A stretch of DNA of 64,000 nucleotides from an uncultured Oscillospiraceae bacterium (GCA_944385095.1 CALWVS010000009.1:18890-82889); one strand, 5' to 3'; positions 8,072-18,229 are shown, counted from the stretch's first letter. Numbers and translations: made by a program. The notes: generated from the sequence alone by a model not told the origin.

Positions 8072-9580
8072 ATGGAATTGGAATTCGACCGAGAGGTGCT
8101 ACATTGCTATCAGGTACTCAGTACCAAAACCATCAACCAGGAGGAGACCATGGAATCCATTGTTCCAGATGCCTGCCCAGATATTCAGGAGATTATGGGC
8201 GTATATGGGCAGGCATTTCTGGAGCAGAAACAGGGAGAGGAGGGAGGTGCAACCCTGTCGGGCACGGTACATACCACGGTGTTATATCGACCGGAGGAAG
8301 GGCAGGGGCTAAAAAAACTGACTGTGAAACTGCCCTTTACCATCCGGCTGGATGAGGGAGGACGGCAGTGTGTCATACAGGGGCGTGTATGGGTAAAGTG
8401 TGCCAGTGCAAATATCCTGAACCCCAGAAAGATTCTGCTGAAAGTGGAACTTGCAGGCTGTGTGATGCTGTTGCAGCCTGTCAAACAGGTACTCTGTCAG
8501 GGTGTACTGGAGCCGGAGCGATGGAATATAGAGGAGAAAAAGACAGAGTGTGAGAGCTATCAACTCTGTGTGGCACAGGAAAAGCCCTTCTCCTTTTCGG
8601 AACAGATTCGCACCAATGGCACAGGGGAAGAAGAATTACTCTGGTGGAAGGCAAAGCCCCAGTGCAGTGAGTGCAAACGGATTGGAAACAAGCTGATTTT
8701 CAAGGGGAATGTAGAGGTAGAGTTGCTGTTGCAGCAAAATGAGGGAGAGTTGACCACCCATCAGGAGAATTTGCCTTTCTCTCAGGTGATGGAACTGGCA
8801 GAGGCTGGGGACAGCGGAGATTGTCAGGTGATGGTGGAACTGAAGTCTATGGACTGTGTGCAGGGGGATGGTCATGGCTGGGAAGTGTCTCTGGAGCTGG
8901 TGGCACAGGGGCAGGTGTGGCAGCCCCAGTCCTTTGCACTGCTACAGGATTTGTACAGCACCACCCATGAAACCAAAGTACAGATGGAGCATTGCAGCCT
9001 GTTGCAACGGCTGGAGCAGCCAGACCAGACCATCAGCCTGCGGGAGCTGGTGGAGACGGAGGAAATGCCCAGAACGGTGTTGGAACAGTGGGTGACAGTG
9101 GGGGAGACTACACGGAAACAGGATAGTGATGGGTTGAAGCTGGAGAGCAAGGCATATGTCACCATGCTCTATCTGGATGAGGCAGGGACACTGCATGTTG
9201 TGGAGAAAACCTTCCCATTGTCCTGTCAGCTGGAACAGAGTGCAGACAGAAACCATCTGACATGGGGAATCTGGCCAGGTGAGGTGTATGTTTCGCCGGC
9301 AGTTGGAGGGCTGGAGGTGCGGTGTACCTTTGAAGTGCCCTGCCTGTGCCTGAAAGAGCAAGACATTGCATGGGTTTCCGGGGCTACATTGGGAGAGGAG
9401 CGTCAAAAAAAAACGGGACGTCAGCCCTCTATGGTGCTGAGGTTGGCATCTCCAGAGGAGAGCCTGTGGGATCTGGCAAAGACCTATGGCACAACCATGC
9501 AGCAGATCGCAGCAGCCAACCAACTGGAGGGGGAACAACTGCCTCTGGGCAGTATGCTTCTCATTCCAGCCATTCGCTAG
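8072..9580 (+). CDS. sipL: SipL-like spore coat/cortex morphogenetic protein (DUF3794 + LysM)
   Basis: A 502-residue protein resembling SipL of Clostridioides difficile, the functional counterpart of SpoVID that binds SpoIVA and ties the coat to the forespore. The N-terminal part (starting MELEFDREVLHCYQVLS) and the middle look like repeated DUF3794 modules, each starting with a strand-rich stretch such as ARGVVxxxVLY-type segments. Residues about 454-502 form a LysM domain (ESLWDLAKTYGTTMQQIAAANQL). An upstream in-frame TTG at 8039 is only three bases from its Shine-Dalgarno, whereas the ATG at 8072 follows GGGAGAGG at correct distance. It is followed 17 bases later by spoIVA. Confidence 0.88.
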   Translation: MELEFDREVLHCYQVLSTKTINQEETMESIVPDACPDIQEIMGVYGQAFLEQKQGEEGGATLSGTVHTTVLYRPEEGQGLKKLTVKLPFTIRLDEGGRQCVIQGRVWVKCASANILNPRKILLKVELAGCVMLLQPVKQVLCQGVLEPERWNIEEKKTECESYQLCVAQEKPFSFSEQIRTNGTGEEELLWWKAKPQCSECKRIGNKLIFKGNVEVELLLQQNEGELTTHQENLPFSQVMELAEAGDSGDCQVMVELKSMDCVQGDGHGWEVSLELVAQGQVWQPQSFALLQDLYSTTHETKVQMEHCSLLQRLEQPDQTISLRELVETEEMPRTVLEQWVTVGETTRKQDSDGLKLESKAYVTMLYLDEAGTLHVVEKTFPLSCQLEQSADRNHLTWGIWPGEVYVSPAVGGLEVRCTFEVPCLCLKEQDIAWVSGATLGEERQKKTGRQPSMVLRLASPEESLWDLAKTYGTTMQQIAAANQLEGEQLPLGSMLLIPAIR

Positions 9581-9597
9581 GAGAGGGAGGAAACAAC

Positions 9598-11076
9598 GTG
9601 GAGGAACGCAATCTTTACGAGGACATTGCCCTGCGCACAGAGGGGGATATTTATATTGGCGTGGTTGGACCTGTACGGACAGGAAAATCCACCTTCATCA
9701 AGCGATTTATGGAAAGTCTGGTGATTCCCAACATTGAGCATGTATACCGCAGGGAGAGAGCCAGAGATGAACTGCCCCAAAGTGGGTCAGGGCGTACCAT
9801 TATGACCGCAGAACCCAAATTTGTGCCAGAGGAGGCAGTACCCATTACCATGGAAAATGGGGCTTCCTTTCAGGTGCGGCTCATTGACTGTGTGGGCTAC
9901 ATGGTAGACGGTGCAATGGGGCAGATGGACGGGGAAGAACAGCGGATGGTCACAACCCCCTGGTTTGACCACGAAATTCCTATGGCAGAGGCGGCAGAAA
10001 TTGGAACACGGAAGGTAGTGTCGGAACACTCCACCATTGCCATTGTGGTGACAACTGATGGCACCATTACAGACATTCCAAGAGAGGGGTATCTGGAGGC
10101 AGAGGAGCGGGTGATTTCCGAGTTGAAAGAACTGGGAAAACCCTTTCTTGTGGTGCTCAACTCGGCATACCCCAGTTCCGACCGGGCTAGGGCAATCCAA
10201 AAAGAACTGAGTCAGCGGTATCAGGTTACATGCCTTGCTGTGAACTGTCTCACGCTGGAAGAAGGGGACATCAATGGGATTTTGCAGCAGGTTTTGTATG
10301 AATTCCCAGTGAAAGAACTGGATTTGTATTTGCCCCACTGGGTAGAGGCACTGCCACAGGAACACCCCATTCAGGAAGCACTGTATGGCGTCATCCGTCA
10401 GGCAGCCCAGCAGCTGCACCGCATCCGGGATGTGGAAGGGGCAGTGAAAGCTATGGGAGCCTGTGAACAGGTCAGCGATGCCAGAATTTCTGCCATTGAT
10501 TTGGGGAGCGGTGTGGCAGCGGCTGTGCTGGAACTGCCCAGAAGCCTGTTTTATGATACCCTGTCCCAGCAGTCTGGATTCCAGATTGCAGACGATGGGG
10601 ACTTGATGGGGCTGTTGACAGAGCTTGCAAAGGTGAAAAGTGCCTATGACAAGGTAGCTGACGCTTTGAAAGAAGTGGAGGAAACGGGATATGGTATTGT
10701 AGTCCCCTCCATTGATTCTCTGGTTCTCGAGGAGCCAGAAATTGTGCGGCAGGGGGGACGGTATGGCGTGCGGCTGAAAGCCAGTGCCCCATCTATCCAT
10801 ATGATTCGTGCCGACATTGAGACAGAGGTCTCTCCCATTGTGGGCAGTGAGAAACAGAGCGAGGAGATGATTCACTATCTCCTACAGGAATTTGAGGGAG
10901 ATACAGGAAAGATATGGCAATCCAATATTTTTGGAAAGTCCTTCCATGAACTGGTGGGAGAGGATTTGAACGCAAAAGTAAAAAGAATGCCAGAGGACGC
11001 CAGAGAGAAGCTGAGGGAGACGTTACAGCGGATGATCAACGAAGGCTCTGGTGGGCTGATTTGTATTATTTTGTAG
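9598..11076 (+). CDS. spoIVA: Stage IV sporulation protein A (coat morphogenetic ATPase)
   Basis: A 492-residue protein, exactly the length of B. subtilis SpoIVA, which polymerises by ATP hydrolysis into the basement layer of the spore coat. The N-terminal TRAFAC-type domain has Walker A GPVRTGKS (residues 24-31), followed by DELPQS, TIMTAEPKFVP and EIGTRKV segments typical of the family. The C-terminus ends in INEGSGGLICIIL, nearly the same as the invariant B. subtilis end. Translation begins at GTG 9598 after GAGGGAGG; the frame is open further upstream but overlaps sipL. It should be recruited by SpoVM and bound by SipL, both encoded just before it. Confidence 0.98.
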   Translation: MEERNLYEDIALRTEGDIYIGVVGPVRTGKSTFIKRFMESLVIPNIEHVYRRERARDELPQSGSGRTIMTAEPKFVPEEAVPITMENGASFQVRLIDCVGYMVDGAMGQMDGEEQRMVTTPWFDHEIPMAEAAEIGTRKVVSEHSTIAIVVTTDGTITDIPREGYLEAEERVISELKELGKPFLVVLNSAYPSSDRARAIQKELSQRYQVTCLAVNCLTLEEGDINGILQQVLYEFPVKELDLYLPHWVEALPQEHPIQEALYGVIRQAAQQLHRIRDVEGAVKAMGACEQVSDARISAIDLGSGVAAAVLELPRSLFYDTLSQQSGFQIADDGDLMGLLTELAKVKSAYDKVADALKEVEETGYGIVVPSIDSLVLEEPEIVRQGGRYGVRLKASAPSIHMIRADIETEVSPIVGSEKQSEEMIHYLLQEFEGDTGKIWQSNIFGKSFHELVGEDLNAKVKRMPEDAREKLRETLQRMINEGSGGLICIIL

Positions 11077-11079
11077 TGT

Positions 11080-11109
11080 GGGGTGGCTGCCTGTGGCAGC
11101 CCCTTTTTT
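11080..11109 (+). terminator. Rho-independent terminator after spoIVA
   Basis: GGCTGCC (11085-11091) and GGCAGCC (11095-11101) form a tight stem, extended by G/C pairs and followed by six T residues. It begins a few bases after the spoIVA stop. Confidence 0.88.
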
Positions 11110-11110
11110 A

Positions 11111-11139
11111 TTGCTTTTTTTGGGAACTTTTAGTATAAT
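11111..11139 (+). promoter_or_regulatory. Sigma-A-type promoter of the DUF1266 gene
   Basis: TTGCTT (11111-11116), a 17-base spacer and a consensus TATAAT (11134-11139), about 60 bases before the gene. Confidence 0.6.
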
Positions 11140-11198
11140 GGTTGGGACAGAGGAAACATTTGTATACTGGGAGAATGAAGTAAAGAAAAAAGGAGAGG

Positions 11199-12074
11199 AT
11201 GAAATTGCAGGATTTACTGTTGGTTTTTTTTGTATGTGTCATCATTGTACTGCTTTGCGTGGTGATTTGGCGCAATCTGAAAAAAAGAAAAGGAAAAAAG
11301 CCAGATGCAGTTACCACCACATTGTCCCCTACCTTGCAGTGGCTGAACACAGCAGGGTCTATTTTGCTGGCGGTGAATAAGGAAGATTTCCGTTACATGG
11401 GGGGAATGTATACCCCAGGGAGCGAAAAGAGTAGCCGCAAGCTTGAGAGCATCAAAACCATGCTGTGGGACTATTGGGAGATTGATGGGCATGAGAGCGC
11501 AATGGAGACCATGACACACCTGGTTTCTACAGGCATGAGAAGCCGGTATTGGCGTGATATGGTTTTGCTTGAGACGGTGTTTTCTCAGTATTCAGAACAG
11601 GAACTCATTGAGGAGGCAAGAAAACACAATCCAAACGCCAACGCAGAGAGTTTATTGCCCAAAACATTGATGGCATACAGAAAATATGGAGAAAATGCCC
11701 TGCTGGGCTGGGATGTGGGACGTGCTGCCTATATTATACAGTGTTGCTATTTTGCGGGGTATGTCTCCATGGAAGAAGTTCTGGAAATTGGAGTAGAAGC
11801 AGGAAAATTAGCACAGGAATGCTTTGATAACTGGGACCAGCTGATGGAAAGTTATCTGTTAGGCGGGCAATACTGGCAGGAAGAAGATGCCAATGAGCCA
11901 AACTCCATGACAGCCGGGCGGAGAAAGCTGTATGAGAAGCTGCGCACTGGAACAGGGGCATATGAGGTGAATCCCTATCAGATGGTTGCATTCCAGACCC
12001 CACTTTCCAAAGAAGTGGTGACCGACCAGTATGGGATGATACCAGCTTCTCAGGCGTATGCTCAGAAAGACTAG
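11199..12074 (+). CDS. DUF1266-domain protein with N-terminal membrane anchor
   Basis: A 291-residue protein of unknown function. Residues about 5-24 form one hydrophobic membrane segment followed by a strongly basic stretch (WRNLKKRKGKK), so the rest is probably cytoplasmic. The C-terminal half shows DUF1266 features: a WDVGRAAYIIQCCYFAGYVS segment, then GQYW and a YLLGG motif. No catalytic residues can be assigned. AAGGAGAGG precedes the ATG. The gene stands alone with its own promoter between the spoIVA terminator and the cobalamin genes. A second frame (11078-11380) is less likely, having no ribosome site or family features. Confidence 0.8.
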   Translation: MKLQDLLLVFFVCVIIVLLCVVIWRNLKKRKGKKPDAVTTTLSPTLQWLNTAGSILLAVNKEDFRYMGGMYTPGSEKSSRKLESIKTMLWDYWEIDGHESAMETMTHLVSTGMRSRYWRDMVLLETVFSQYSEQELIEEARKHNPNANAESLLPKTLMAYRKYGENALLGWDVGRAAYIIQCCYFAGYVSMEEVLEIGVEAGKLAQECFDNWDQLMESYLLGGQYWQEEDANEPNSMTAGRRKLYEKLRTGTGAYEVNPYQMVAFQTPLSKEVVTDQYGMIPASQAYAQKD

Positions 12075-12330
12075 GTCTTGGAGGAATCCGTGAAACGGAG
12101 ACAGACAAACAGAACTCCTGCAATGGGACAGTTGGAAGTTACAGGTTTTTGTTGAAAATGGTCTGTAGATGGTGTATACTGCTCCACATAGGCACAAACA
12201 GAAAAACGGTCAGAGTTTCCCTCTGATTCCAGCCACTTTGGCACCTTGCATGACGTTGCAAAAACGGATGCTGTTTGCCGCTGTTCATGGAATCAGAGGT
12301 TTTATATCTGTATCATGGTGAGATGATGTG
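12075..12330 (+). other. Intergenic leader with a folded element before cbiA
   Basis: No gene was found in this 256-base gap. It contains a perfect 12-bp inverted repeat (CCTCTGATTCCA at 12220-12231, complement at 12288-12299). This encloses two smaller helices, GGCA/TGCC and TTGCA/TGCAA (near 12246-12261). TTTTATAT follows the closing strand. It may be a structured leader or terminator. A cobalamin riboswitch would be expected here by context, but I do not see the class's conserved core. Confidence 0.5.
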
Positions 12331-13737
12331 ATGGAATACACAATACCCAGAATTATGGTGGCAGCACCAGCCAGCGGAAGTGGGAAAACCACTGTGACCT
12401 GTGCACTGCTGCATCTGTTGAAAAAAAGAGGCTGGAATCCATGTAGTTTTAAATGTGGACCGGACTATATTGACCCTATGTTTCATCGGCAGCAGCTTCA
12501 AATTCCCAGCCGGAATCTGGACCTGTTTTTTATGGATGGAGCACAGGCAAAAACAGAACTGGTTCATGGGGCAGAGGGATATTCCTTTGCCGTGCTGGAA
12601 GGCGTGATGGGGCTGTATGATGGGATTGGTATGACCGACCGTGCCAGCAGCTGGCATTTGGCAGTGGAGACGAACACCCCCATTTTGTTGGTTGTGACCC
12701 CAAAAGGGAACGCCCTCACATTGGTGGCACAAATCAAAGGGCTTTTGTCCTTTCGCCAGCCCAGTCAGGTGACAGGAATTTTGCTCAATCCATGCAGCCC
12801 ATCTCTTGCACATTTGCTGACCCCCGTTTTGGAACAGGAGACAGGGGTTCCAGTGGTGGGTTTTCTGCCCAATCTACCAGACTGTGCCATAGAGAGCCGA
12901 CATCTGGGGCTGTTGCTGCCACAGGAAGTGGCAGGGTTGGAGGAAAAACTGGAACGGCTGGCACAACAGATGGAACAGACGGTGGACGTGGAGCGGCTTT
13001 TTAAGCTTGCCTGTTCTGCTCAGCCGTTAGAAGTGAGTTTGCCTGAGCGGAACCGGAAAACACCCTGTGTGTCCATTGCTGTGGCACAGGATGCGGCATT
13101 TTCCTTCTATTACGACCACAATTTAGAGTGGTTGGAGAGGTGTGGGGCAACACTGGTCCCTTTTAGTCCCATTCATGATGACAAGTTACCAGAGGGGACA
13201 GATGGGCTTTATCTGGGTGGTGGTTATCCAGAACTATTTGCTCAACAGCTCAGTGAAAATACCACAATGAGACAGAGCATAGCAGACCACATAAATAGAG
13301 GATTGCCCACCTTTGCCGAGTGTGGGGGTTTCCTATATCTGCAACAATCCCTACAAACACCGGACGGGACTGCATTTCCCATGGTTGGGGTGTTGGATGG
13401 ACATGGGATTCGGACCGGGAAATTACAGCGGTTTGGTTATGTGACATTGGAACTGCTGGAAGATACTTCGTATCTGAAGCAGGGAGAGCAAATCAAGGGT
13501 CATGAGTTCCACCGCTGGGACTGCACCAGAACGGGAGATGCCGCCATAGCCTATAAAGCCAGTGGACGGGGAAACTGGAACTGTATGGTGGCATATGGTC
13601 AACTATTGGCAGGGTTTCCCCACCTCTATTTCACGGAAACCTTTGCAGAGCGGTTTGTTGCCGCCTGTATCCAATATCAAAGGGGCACAGAATATGGAAT
13701 TACTGCTCATTCGCCACAGCATCACAGCGGGCAATGA
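12331..13737 (+). CDS. cbiA: Cobyrinate a,c-diamide synthase
   Basis: Amidates the a and c side chains of cobyrinic acid using glutamine and ATP, in cobalamin synthesis. The 468-residue protein has an N-terminal dethiobiotin-synthetase-like ATPase domain (PASGSGKTTVTCALL, with GPDYIDPMFH after it) and a C-terminal class I glutamine amidotransferase domain. The nucleophile is the Cys in TFAECGGFLYLQ, and the late His is in GHEFHRW. GTG 12328 is in frame, but ATG 12331 has better spacing from GGTGAG. The end overlaps the next gene by 44 bases. Only late cobalamin steps are encoded here, which fits salvage or a pathway split over several loci. Confidence 0.94.
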   Translation: MEYTIPRIMVAAPASGSGKTTVTCALLHLLKKRGWNPCSFKCGPDYIDPMFHRQQLQIPSRNLDLFFMDGAQAKTELVHGAEGYSFAVLEGVMGLYDGIGMTDRASSWHLAVETNTPILLVVTPKGNALTLVAQIKGLLSFRQPSQVTGILLNPCSPSLAHLLTPVLEQETGVPVVGFLPNLPDCAIESRHLGLLLPQEVAGLEEKLERLAQQMEQTVDVERLFKLACSAQPLEVSLPERNRKTPCVSIAVAQDAAFSFYYDHNLEWLERCGATLVPFSPIHDDKLPEGTDGLYLGGGYPELFAQQLSENTTMRQSIADHINRGLPTFAECGGFLYLQQSLQTPDGTAFPMVGVLDGHGIRTGKLQRFGYVTLELLEDTSYLKQGEQIKGHEFHRWDCTRTGDAAIAYKASGRGNWNCMVAYGQLLAGFPHLYFTETFAERFVAACIQYQRGTEYGITAHSPQHHSGQ

Positions 13738-14260
13738 AAAAAAACAATATATTGGAGCCACAGACCAGCCATTGAGTGAAGCAGGCAGACAGTTGGCACA
13801 GACAAAGCACTACCCAAAGCCAGAAAAACTCTGGGTTTCTCCCATGCTGCGGTGCAGGCAGACAGCAGAGCTTTTATTTCCTGATGTGACACAGGTGGTG
13901 GTACCTGAGTTGCGGGAATGTGATTTTGGAACATTCGAGGGGAAAACATGGGAACAGCTCAGGGAAGAACCAGTCTATCAGGCATGGATGGATGGAGATA
14001 GGTCTATCACCTTTCCAGAGGGGGAATCCCTGACTTCCTTTTTTGCACGCTGTCACAAGGGAATGGAATGGGTGACAGAACAGGCACAGGGGATTGGTTT
14101 TGGTGCAGTTGTGACCCACGGTGGAACCATCATGGCAATTCTGGAGCGGTATGGCGTTCCAAAAGCCCCATTCTACCACTGGCAGGTGGGCAACTGTGGT
14201 GGGTTTCGTGTTCAAGTGGAACCACCCCTGCAACTGAATAGTTTGGAGAAATTTTCATAG
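13694..14260 (+). CDS. CobC-like histidine phosphatase (putative alpha-ribazole phosphatase)
   Basis: A 188-residue phosphoglycerate-mutase-like phosphatase. The catalytic N-terminal histidine is in LLIRHSITAGN, where most relatives have RHG instead of RHS. The other active-site parts are SPMLRCRQTAELL, ELRECDFGTFEG and VVTHGGTI. Its place between cbiA and cobQ suggests alpha-ribazole-5'-phosphate phosphatase (CobC), but sequence alone cannot exclude another phosphomonoesterase. The frame opens earlier, but the ATG at 13694 begins the conserved strand directly and overlaps cbiA by 44 bases, implying coupled translation. Confidence 0.82.
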   Translation: MELLLIRHSITAGNEKKQYIGATDQPLSEAGRQLAQTKHYPKPEKLWVSPMLRCRQTAELLFPDVTQVVVPELRECDFGTFEGKTWEQLREEPVYQAWMDGDRSITFPEGESLTSFFARCHKGMEWVTEQAQGIGFGAVVTHGGTIMAILERYGVPKAPFYHWQVGNCGGFRVQVEPPLQLNSLEKFS

Positions 14261-14275
14261 AGACAGGAGAACAAC

Positions 14276-15751
14276 ATGGCAGCAAAGGTCATTATGGTAC
14301 AGGGCACCATGTCCAATGCAGGAAAAAGCGTATTGGTGGCAGGGCTGTGCCGTATTTTCAAACAGGATGGGTACCGAGTAGCCCCGTTTAAAAGTCAGAA
14401 TATGGCACTGAACAGCTTTGTGACCCGAGAGGGGCTGGAAATGGGGCGTGCCCAGGTGATGCAGGCTCAGGCTGCCGGTGTAGAGCCAACCGTTCATATG
14501 AACCCTATTTTGCTCAAGCCCACCAGTGATGTGGGCAGTCAGGTGATTGTACAGGGTGAAGTGGTGGGCAATATGAGAGCTGGGGCATATTTTCAATATA
14601 AAAAACAGCTCATTCCCACCATTATGCAGTCCTATGAGGTTCTTGCCCAAGAATATGACATCATTGTCATAGAGGGGGCAGGCAGCCCGGCAGAAATCAA
14701 CCTGAAAGCAGATGATATTGTCAACATGGGTATGGCAAAACTGGTGGATGCCCCTGTGCTTCTGGTGGGGGATATTGACCGTGGCGGTGTATTTGCCTCA
14801 TTGTATGGGACCGTTGCCCTGCTGGAAGCAGAGGAGCGGGAGCGCATCAAAGGGCTGGTCATCAATAAATTTCGGGGAGATGTGGATATTCTCAAACCCG
14901 GATTGACCATGTTGGAGGAGTTGTGTCACATCCCTGTGGTGGGTGTGGTGCCCTATCTGAATCTGGATTTGGACGATGAGGACAGCCTCAGTGAGCGGTT
15001 TATCCACACAGAAAAGGAGGCTCCACTGGATGTGGCAGTCATCCGTCTGCCCCACCTGTCTAATTTTACCGATTTTAACGCCTTGGAGCGGCACCCTGCC
15101 ATTTCTCTGCGGTATGTGCAGAAGGAAAGCGCACTGGGGCAGCCCGATTTGCTGATTTTACCCGGTACCAAAAATACCATTGACGATTTGAAGTGGCTCA
15201 AAGAAAGTGGATTGGAAGCAGGAATTTGCAAGCGGCACGGGGCAGGAATTCCCATCATAGGCATCTGTGGTGGCTATCAGATGTTGGGAAAAACGCTTTC
15301 CGACCCAGACGGGCTGGAGGGAGGCGGTATCCTGTCCGGTCTGGGTCTTTTGGAACATACTACAGTGTTTCTGCCCCAAAAAACCAGAACACAGAGAAAA
15401 ACAACCATTCCCCACTGTCAGGGGGTGTTTGCTCCCCTGTCCGGCTGCCCGGTGGAGGGCTATGAAATTCATATGGGCAGCAGTGGAGAACAGGACCTGT
15501 TTTCCTGTGCAGATGGTGTATTTGGAACCTATCTGCATGGAATTTTTGATTCTGTTGGGATGCAAAATAGACTGGTGGAGCTTTTGTTGGAGAAAAAGGG
15601 AATCTGCTGGCAAAAGGGACAGCCGCCAGAGGACAGCCACCAGTATAGAGAACGACAATATGACATGCTGGCAGCAAAGCTGCGGGAAAGTCTTGATATA
15701 GCGGGCATTTATGCCATGATGGATGAGAACAAAAGAGGAGAACAACGATGA
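14276..15751 (+). CDS. cobQ: Cobyric acid synthase
   Basis: Amidates side chains b, d, e and g of adenosylcobyrinic acid a,c-diamide. The 491-residue length is usual for the family. The N-terminal P-loop domain begins [17 protein letters not shown] and contains [10 protein letters not shown]. The C-terminal amidotransferase domain has the nucleophile in [10 protein letters not shown] and the histidine motif [21 protein letters not shown] precedes the ATG, 15 bases after the phosphatase gene. The stop overlaps the start of the Sel1 protein gene (ATGA), an unusual partner for cobQ. Confidence 0.96.
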   Translation: MAAKVIMVQGTMSNAGKSVLVAGLCRIFKQDGYRVAPFKSQNMALNSFVTREGLEMGRAQVMQAQAAGVEPTVHMNPILLKPTSDVGSQVIVQGEVVGNMRAGAYFQYKKQLIPTIMQSYEVLAQEYDIIVIEGAGSPAEINLKADDIVNMGMAKLVDAPVLLVGDIDRGGVFASLYGTVALLEAEERERIKGLVINKFRGDVDILKPGLTMLEELCHIPVVGVVPYLNLDLDDEDSLSERFIHTEKEAPLDVAVIRLPHLSNFTDFNALERHPAISLRYVQKESALGQPDLLILPGTKNTIDDLKWLKESGLEAGICKRHGAGIPIIGICGGYQMLGKTLSDPDGLEGGGILSGLGLLEHTTVFLPQKTRTQRKTTIPHCQGVFAPLSGCPVEGYEIHMGSSGEQDLFSCADGVFGTYLHGIFDSVGMQNRLVELLLEKKGICWQKGQPPEDSHQYRERQYDMLAAKLRESLDIAGIYAMMDENKRGEQR

Positions 15752-18192
15752 TCTATCACTGTAACAACGATGGATGTAATTATTGGGGGGAAGGAGAAGA
15801 ACGTTTAGAACACTGCCCCCAGTGTGGTGGTCAGCTACAGGAAGCTGATGAGAAAAAAATGTCCGGGGATGACTGGTGTGCACTGGGCATCTACTGGGTA
15901 GAACGGGAGGACGGTAAAGAGAGAGCCTACCAGTATTTTCGAAAGGCGGCACAGATGGGCAGTGCCTGGGGTGTGTGCAATCTGGGTCTGTGCATGGAGC
16001 AGGGAATTGGTGTAGAGGCTGACCCCAGACAGGCAATCTGGCTGTATGAACAGGCGGCAGAAATGGGCAGTTTGGCAGCCCTCTGCAATTTAGGGGTATG
16101 CTATCAGAGCGGCATTGGCACAGTGGAACAGCCCAACCGGGCGGCAGAGGTCTATGAGAAGGCAGCTGACTATGGTTCCCTGCGGGCACAAAAACTTCTG
16201 GCTCAGTGTTATGAAAAGGGGTTAGGAGTGGACAAGGACACCGAAAAGGGAATGCACTATTTGCGTGTGGCTGCTTTACAGGGAGATTCCAGCGCACAGA
16301 CTATTCTGGCAAAACACTATGAGTTTGGCATCGGAACAGAGGTAGACCCTAAGCTGGCTTTGGGATGGTACCGCCGGGCAGCAGAGGCAGGAGACCCAGA
16401 GGCCCAGTGCTGTCTGGGCTGGCTCTTGGAGCATGGAAGATGGGTGCAGCAGGATCAGGAACTGGCATTGGAGTTCTACCACAAGGCGGCAGAAAGCGGC
16501 TACCCCAGAGGGCTTCTGATGATGGCAGACTGCATTTATTATGGGAATGGCACAGAAGCCAACCAGCCCTTGGCAGTGCGCTGCTATGAAAAAGCGGCAG
16601 AGGCAGGCAGCAAGGAGGCCATGTGTACCCTTGGGCTGTGCTATGAGCGGGGCACTGGGGTAGAACAGAGCTGGGAACAGGCTGTGTACTGGTATCGGCA
16701 AGGGGCAGAACAGGGGCACCCTCATTCTATGGGCAATCTGGCATGGTGTTATGATTTCGGAAAAGGGGTAGAACAGGATAAGGAACTGTCTACCCAGTGG
16801 TACCGCAAGGGCGCAGAAGCTGGGGATGTGCGCTCCATGAACTGCTATGCCTACTGCTGCAAGTTTGGAGAAGGAACAGAAGTGGATGAGGCTGAGGCGT
16901 TCCACTGGTACAAAAAAGCGGCAGAAGCCGGGGATTCTGACGGCATGTGCAGTCTGGGTCTGCTCTATGAAGATGGAACTGGCGTGGAGCAGAGTTGGGA
17001 ACAGGCTGCCTACTGGTATGAAAAAAGTGCACAGCAGGATAACCGCCGTGGAATGGGCAATTTGGGCTGGTGTTATTTCCACGGAAAAGGGGTCAAACAG
17101 AATTTTCGCAAGGCGTTTCAATGGTATAAAAGAGGCGCAGAACTGGGAAGTCCCCGTTGTATGAACCAGTTGGCTCTGATGCTCATTCATGGTACCGGTG
17201 TGAACAAGGATGAAAAGAAGGCCATTGACTGGTTGCAGAGAGCAGCCAATGAAGGGCAGTCTGCGGCGATGTGCAGTCTGGGCTGGTGCTATGAGCGTGG
17301 TCTTGGTGTAGAAAAGAGTTGGGAACAGGCAGCGGCATGGTACCAGAAAGCAGCAGATTTGGGGCACAGTGCAGCCATGAGCAATTTGGGACTGTGCTAT
17401 GAATTCGGCTTAGGAGTAGACTGTGACGAACCCAAAGCGGTGGAATGGTACCGCAAAAGCGCAGAAGAGCAGTTTCCACGGGGCATGTTTGAACTGGCAC
17501 GCTGCTACGACCAGGGCATTGGCATAGAAAAAGACCTGTCACAGGCTGTATTCTGGTATCAGAAGGCTGCGGATTTGGGCGATACCAGTGCCATGTATCA
17601 GCTGGGTTGGTGCTATCACTACGGTTTTGGGGTGGAAGCAGACCCTGTTATGGCACGACAGCTCTACCAGAAGGCAGCCGAGGCAGGCAACCAGTATGCC
17701 ATGAACAATCTGGCAGAGCTGCTGGCCAATGGCATTGGCGGTGAGGCAGATTTACAGAAGGCATTTTACTGGTATGAAAAGGCAGCCAGTGCAGGCAACT
17801 CCTGTGCCCTCTATAATCTGGGCTGGCATCAGGAGCAGGCTGGAAAATTGGAGGAAGCGCTGGACTACTACCGCAGAGCGCAGGAAGCTGGTGACAGTGC
17901 GGTGTATTGGGCACTGGGTCGCTTTTATGAGACAGGTACAGTGGTGGAACGGGATGTGGAGCAGGCGTTTTCCTACTACCAGAAGGGAGCAGAACAGGAG
18001 GATTTGAACTGCCAATGTCGTTTGGCACGCTGCTATGCGCTGGGCATTGGAGCACAGCAAGACGAGCAGGAGGCAGTTCAGATTGCAAAACAGGTGCTGA
18101 ATCACCCATGGAGTGCCAATGAATTAGAGGACTACGGCAGTCAGGAGGAGCTGGCACAGCTCAAAGAGCTAATCAAACGGCTGGAAAAATAA
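15748..18192 (+). CDS. Large Sel1-repeat protein with N-terminal zinc ribbon
   Basis: An 814-residue protein built almost wholly of about 20 Sel1-like (tetratricopeptide-related) repeats of ~36 residues. Each has the pattern A..W..KAAE.G...A...LG.CYE.G.GVE, for instance around residues 280-310. The N-terminus is a small zinc-ribbon-like module with Cys5, Cys10, Cys23 and Cys26. No signal peptide or membrane segment is visible, so it is probably a cytoplasmic scaffold for protein-protein contacts. It starts within the cobQ stop and ends at a strong terminator. Function is unknown; a link to cobalamin is suggested only by position. Confidence 0.9.
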   Translation: MIYHCNNDGCNYWGEGEERLEHCPQCGGQLQEADEKKMSGDDWCALGIYWVEREDGKERAYQYFRKAAQMGSAWGVCNLGLCMEQGIGVEADPRQAIWLYEQAAEMGSLAALCNLGVCYQSGIGTVEQPNRAAEVYEKAADYGSLRAQKLLAQCYEKGLGVDKDTEKGMHYLRVAALQGDSSAQTILAKHYEFGIGTEVDPKLALGWYRRAAEAGDPEAQCCLGWLLEHGRWVQQDQELALEFYHKAAESGYPRGLLMMADCIYYGNGTEANQPLAVRCYEKAAEAGSKEAMCTLGLCYERGTGVEQSWEQAVYWYRQGAEQGHPHSMGNLAWCYDFGKGVEQDKELSTQWYRKGAEAGDVRSMNCYAYCCKFGEGTEVDEAEAFHWYKKAAEAGDSDGMCSLGLLYEDGTGVEQSWEQAAYWYEKSAQQDNRRGMGNLGWCYFHGKGVKQNFRKAFQWYKRGAELGSPRCMNQLALMLIHGTGVNKDEKKAIDWLQRAANEGQSAAMCSLGWCYERGLGVEKSWEQAAAWYQKAADLGHSAAMSNLGLCYEFGLGVDCDEPKAVEWYRKSAEEQFPRGMFELARCYDQGIGIEKDLSQAVFWYQKAADLGDTSAMYQLGWCYHYGFGVEADPVMARQLYQKAAEAGNQYAMNNLAELLANGIGGEADLQKAFYWYEKAASAGNSCALYNLGWHQEQAGKLEEALDYYRRAQEAGDSAVYWALGRFYETGTVVERDVEQAFSYYQKGAEQEDLNCQCRLARCYALGIGAQQDEQEAVQIAKQVLNHPWSANELEDYGSQEELAQLKELIKRLEK

Positions 18193-18229
18193 AAAGATGG
18201 AAGGATTTTTCAATCCTTCCATCTTTTTT
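18191..18229. terminator. Bidirectional terminator between the Sel1 gene and the Crp-family gene
   Basis: A 17-bp stem (AAAAAGATGGAAGGATT at 18191-18207 and its complement at 18212-18228) with a 4-base loop and an A/T run on each side. The stop codon of the convergent regulator gene lies in its loop (18210-18212). Confidence 0.94.

Noticed and set aside
12075-12330. Cobalamin riboswitch before cbiA
   Set aside because: Context fits, and GCCACT and AATCCGTGAAA-CGGA stretches are suggestive, but the conserved core and B12 box are not convincingly present.
16276-17367. 363-residue minus-strand frame
   Set aside because: Antisense shadow of the Sel1 repeats.
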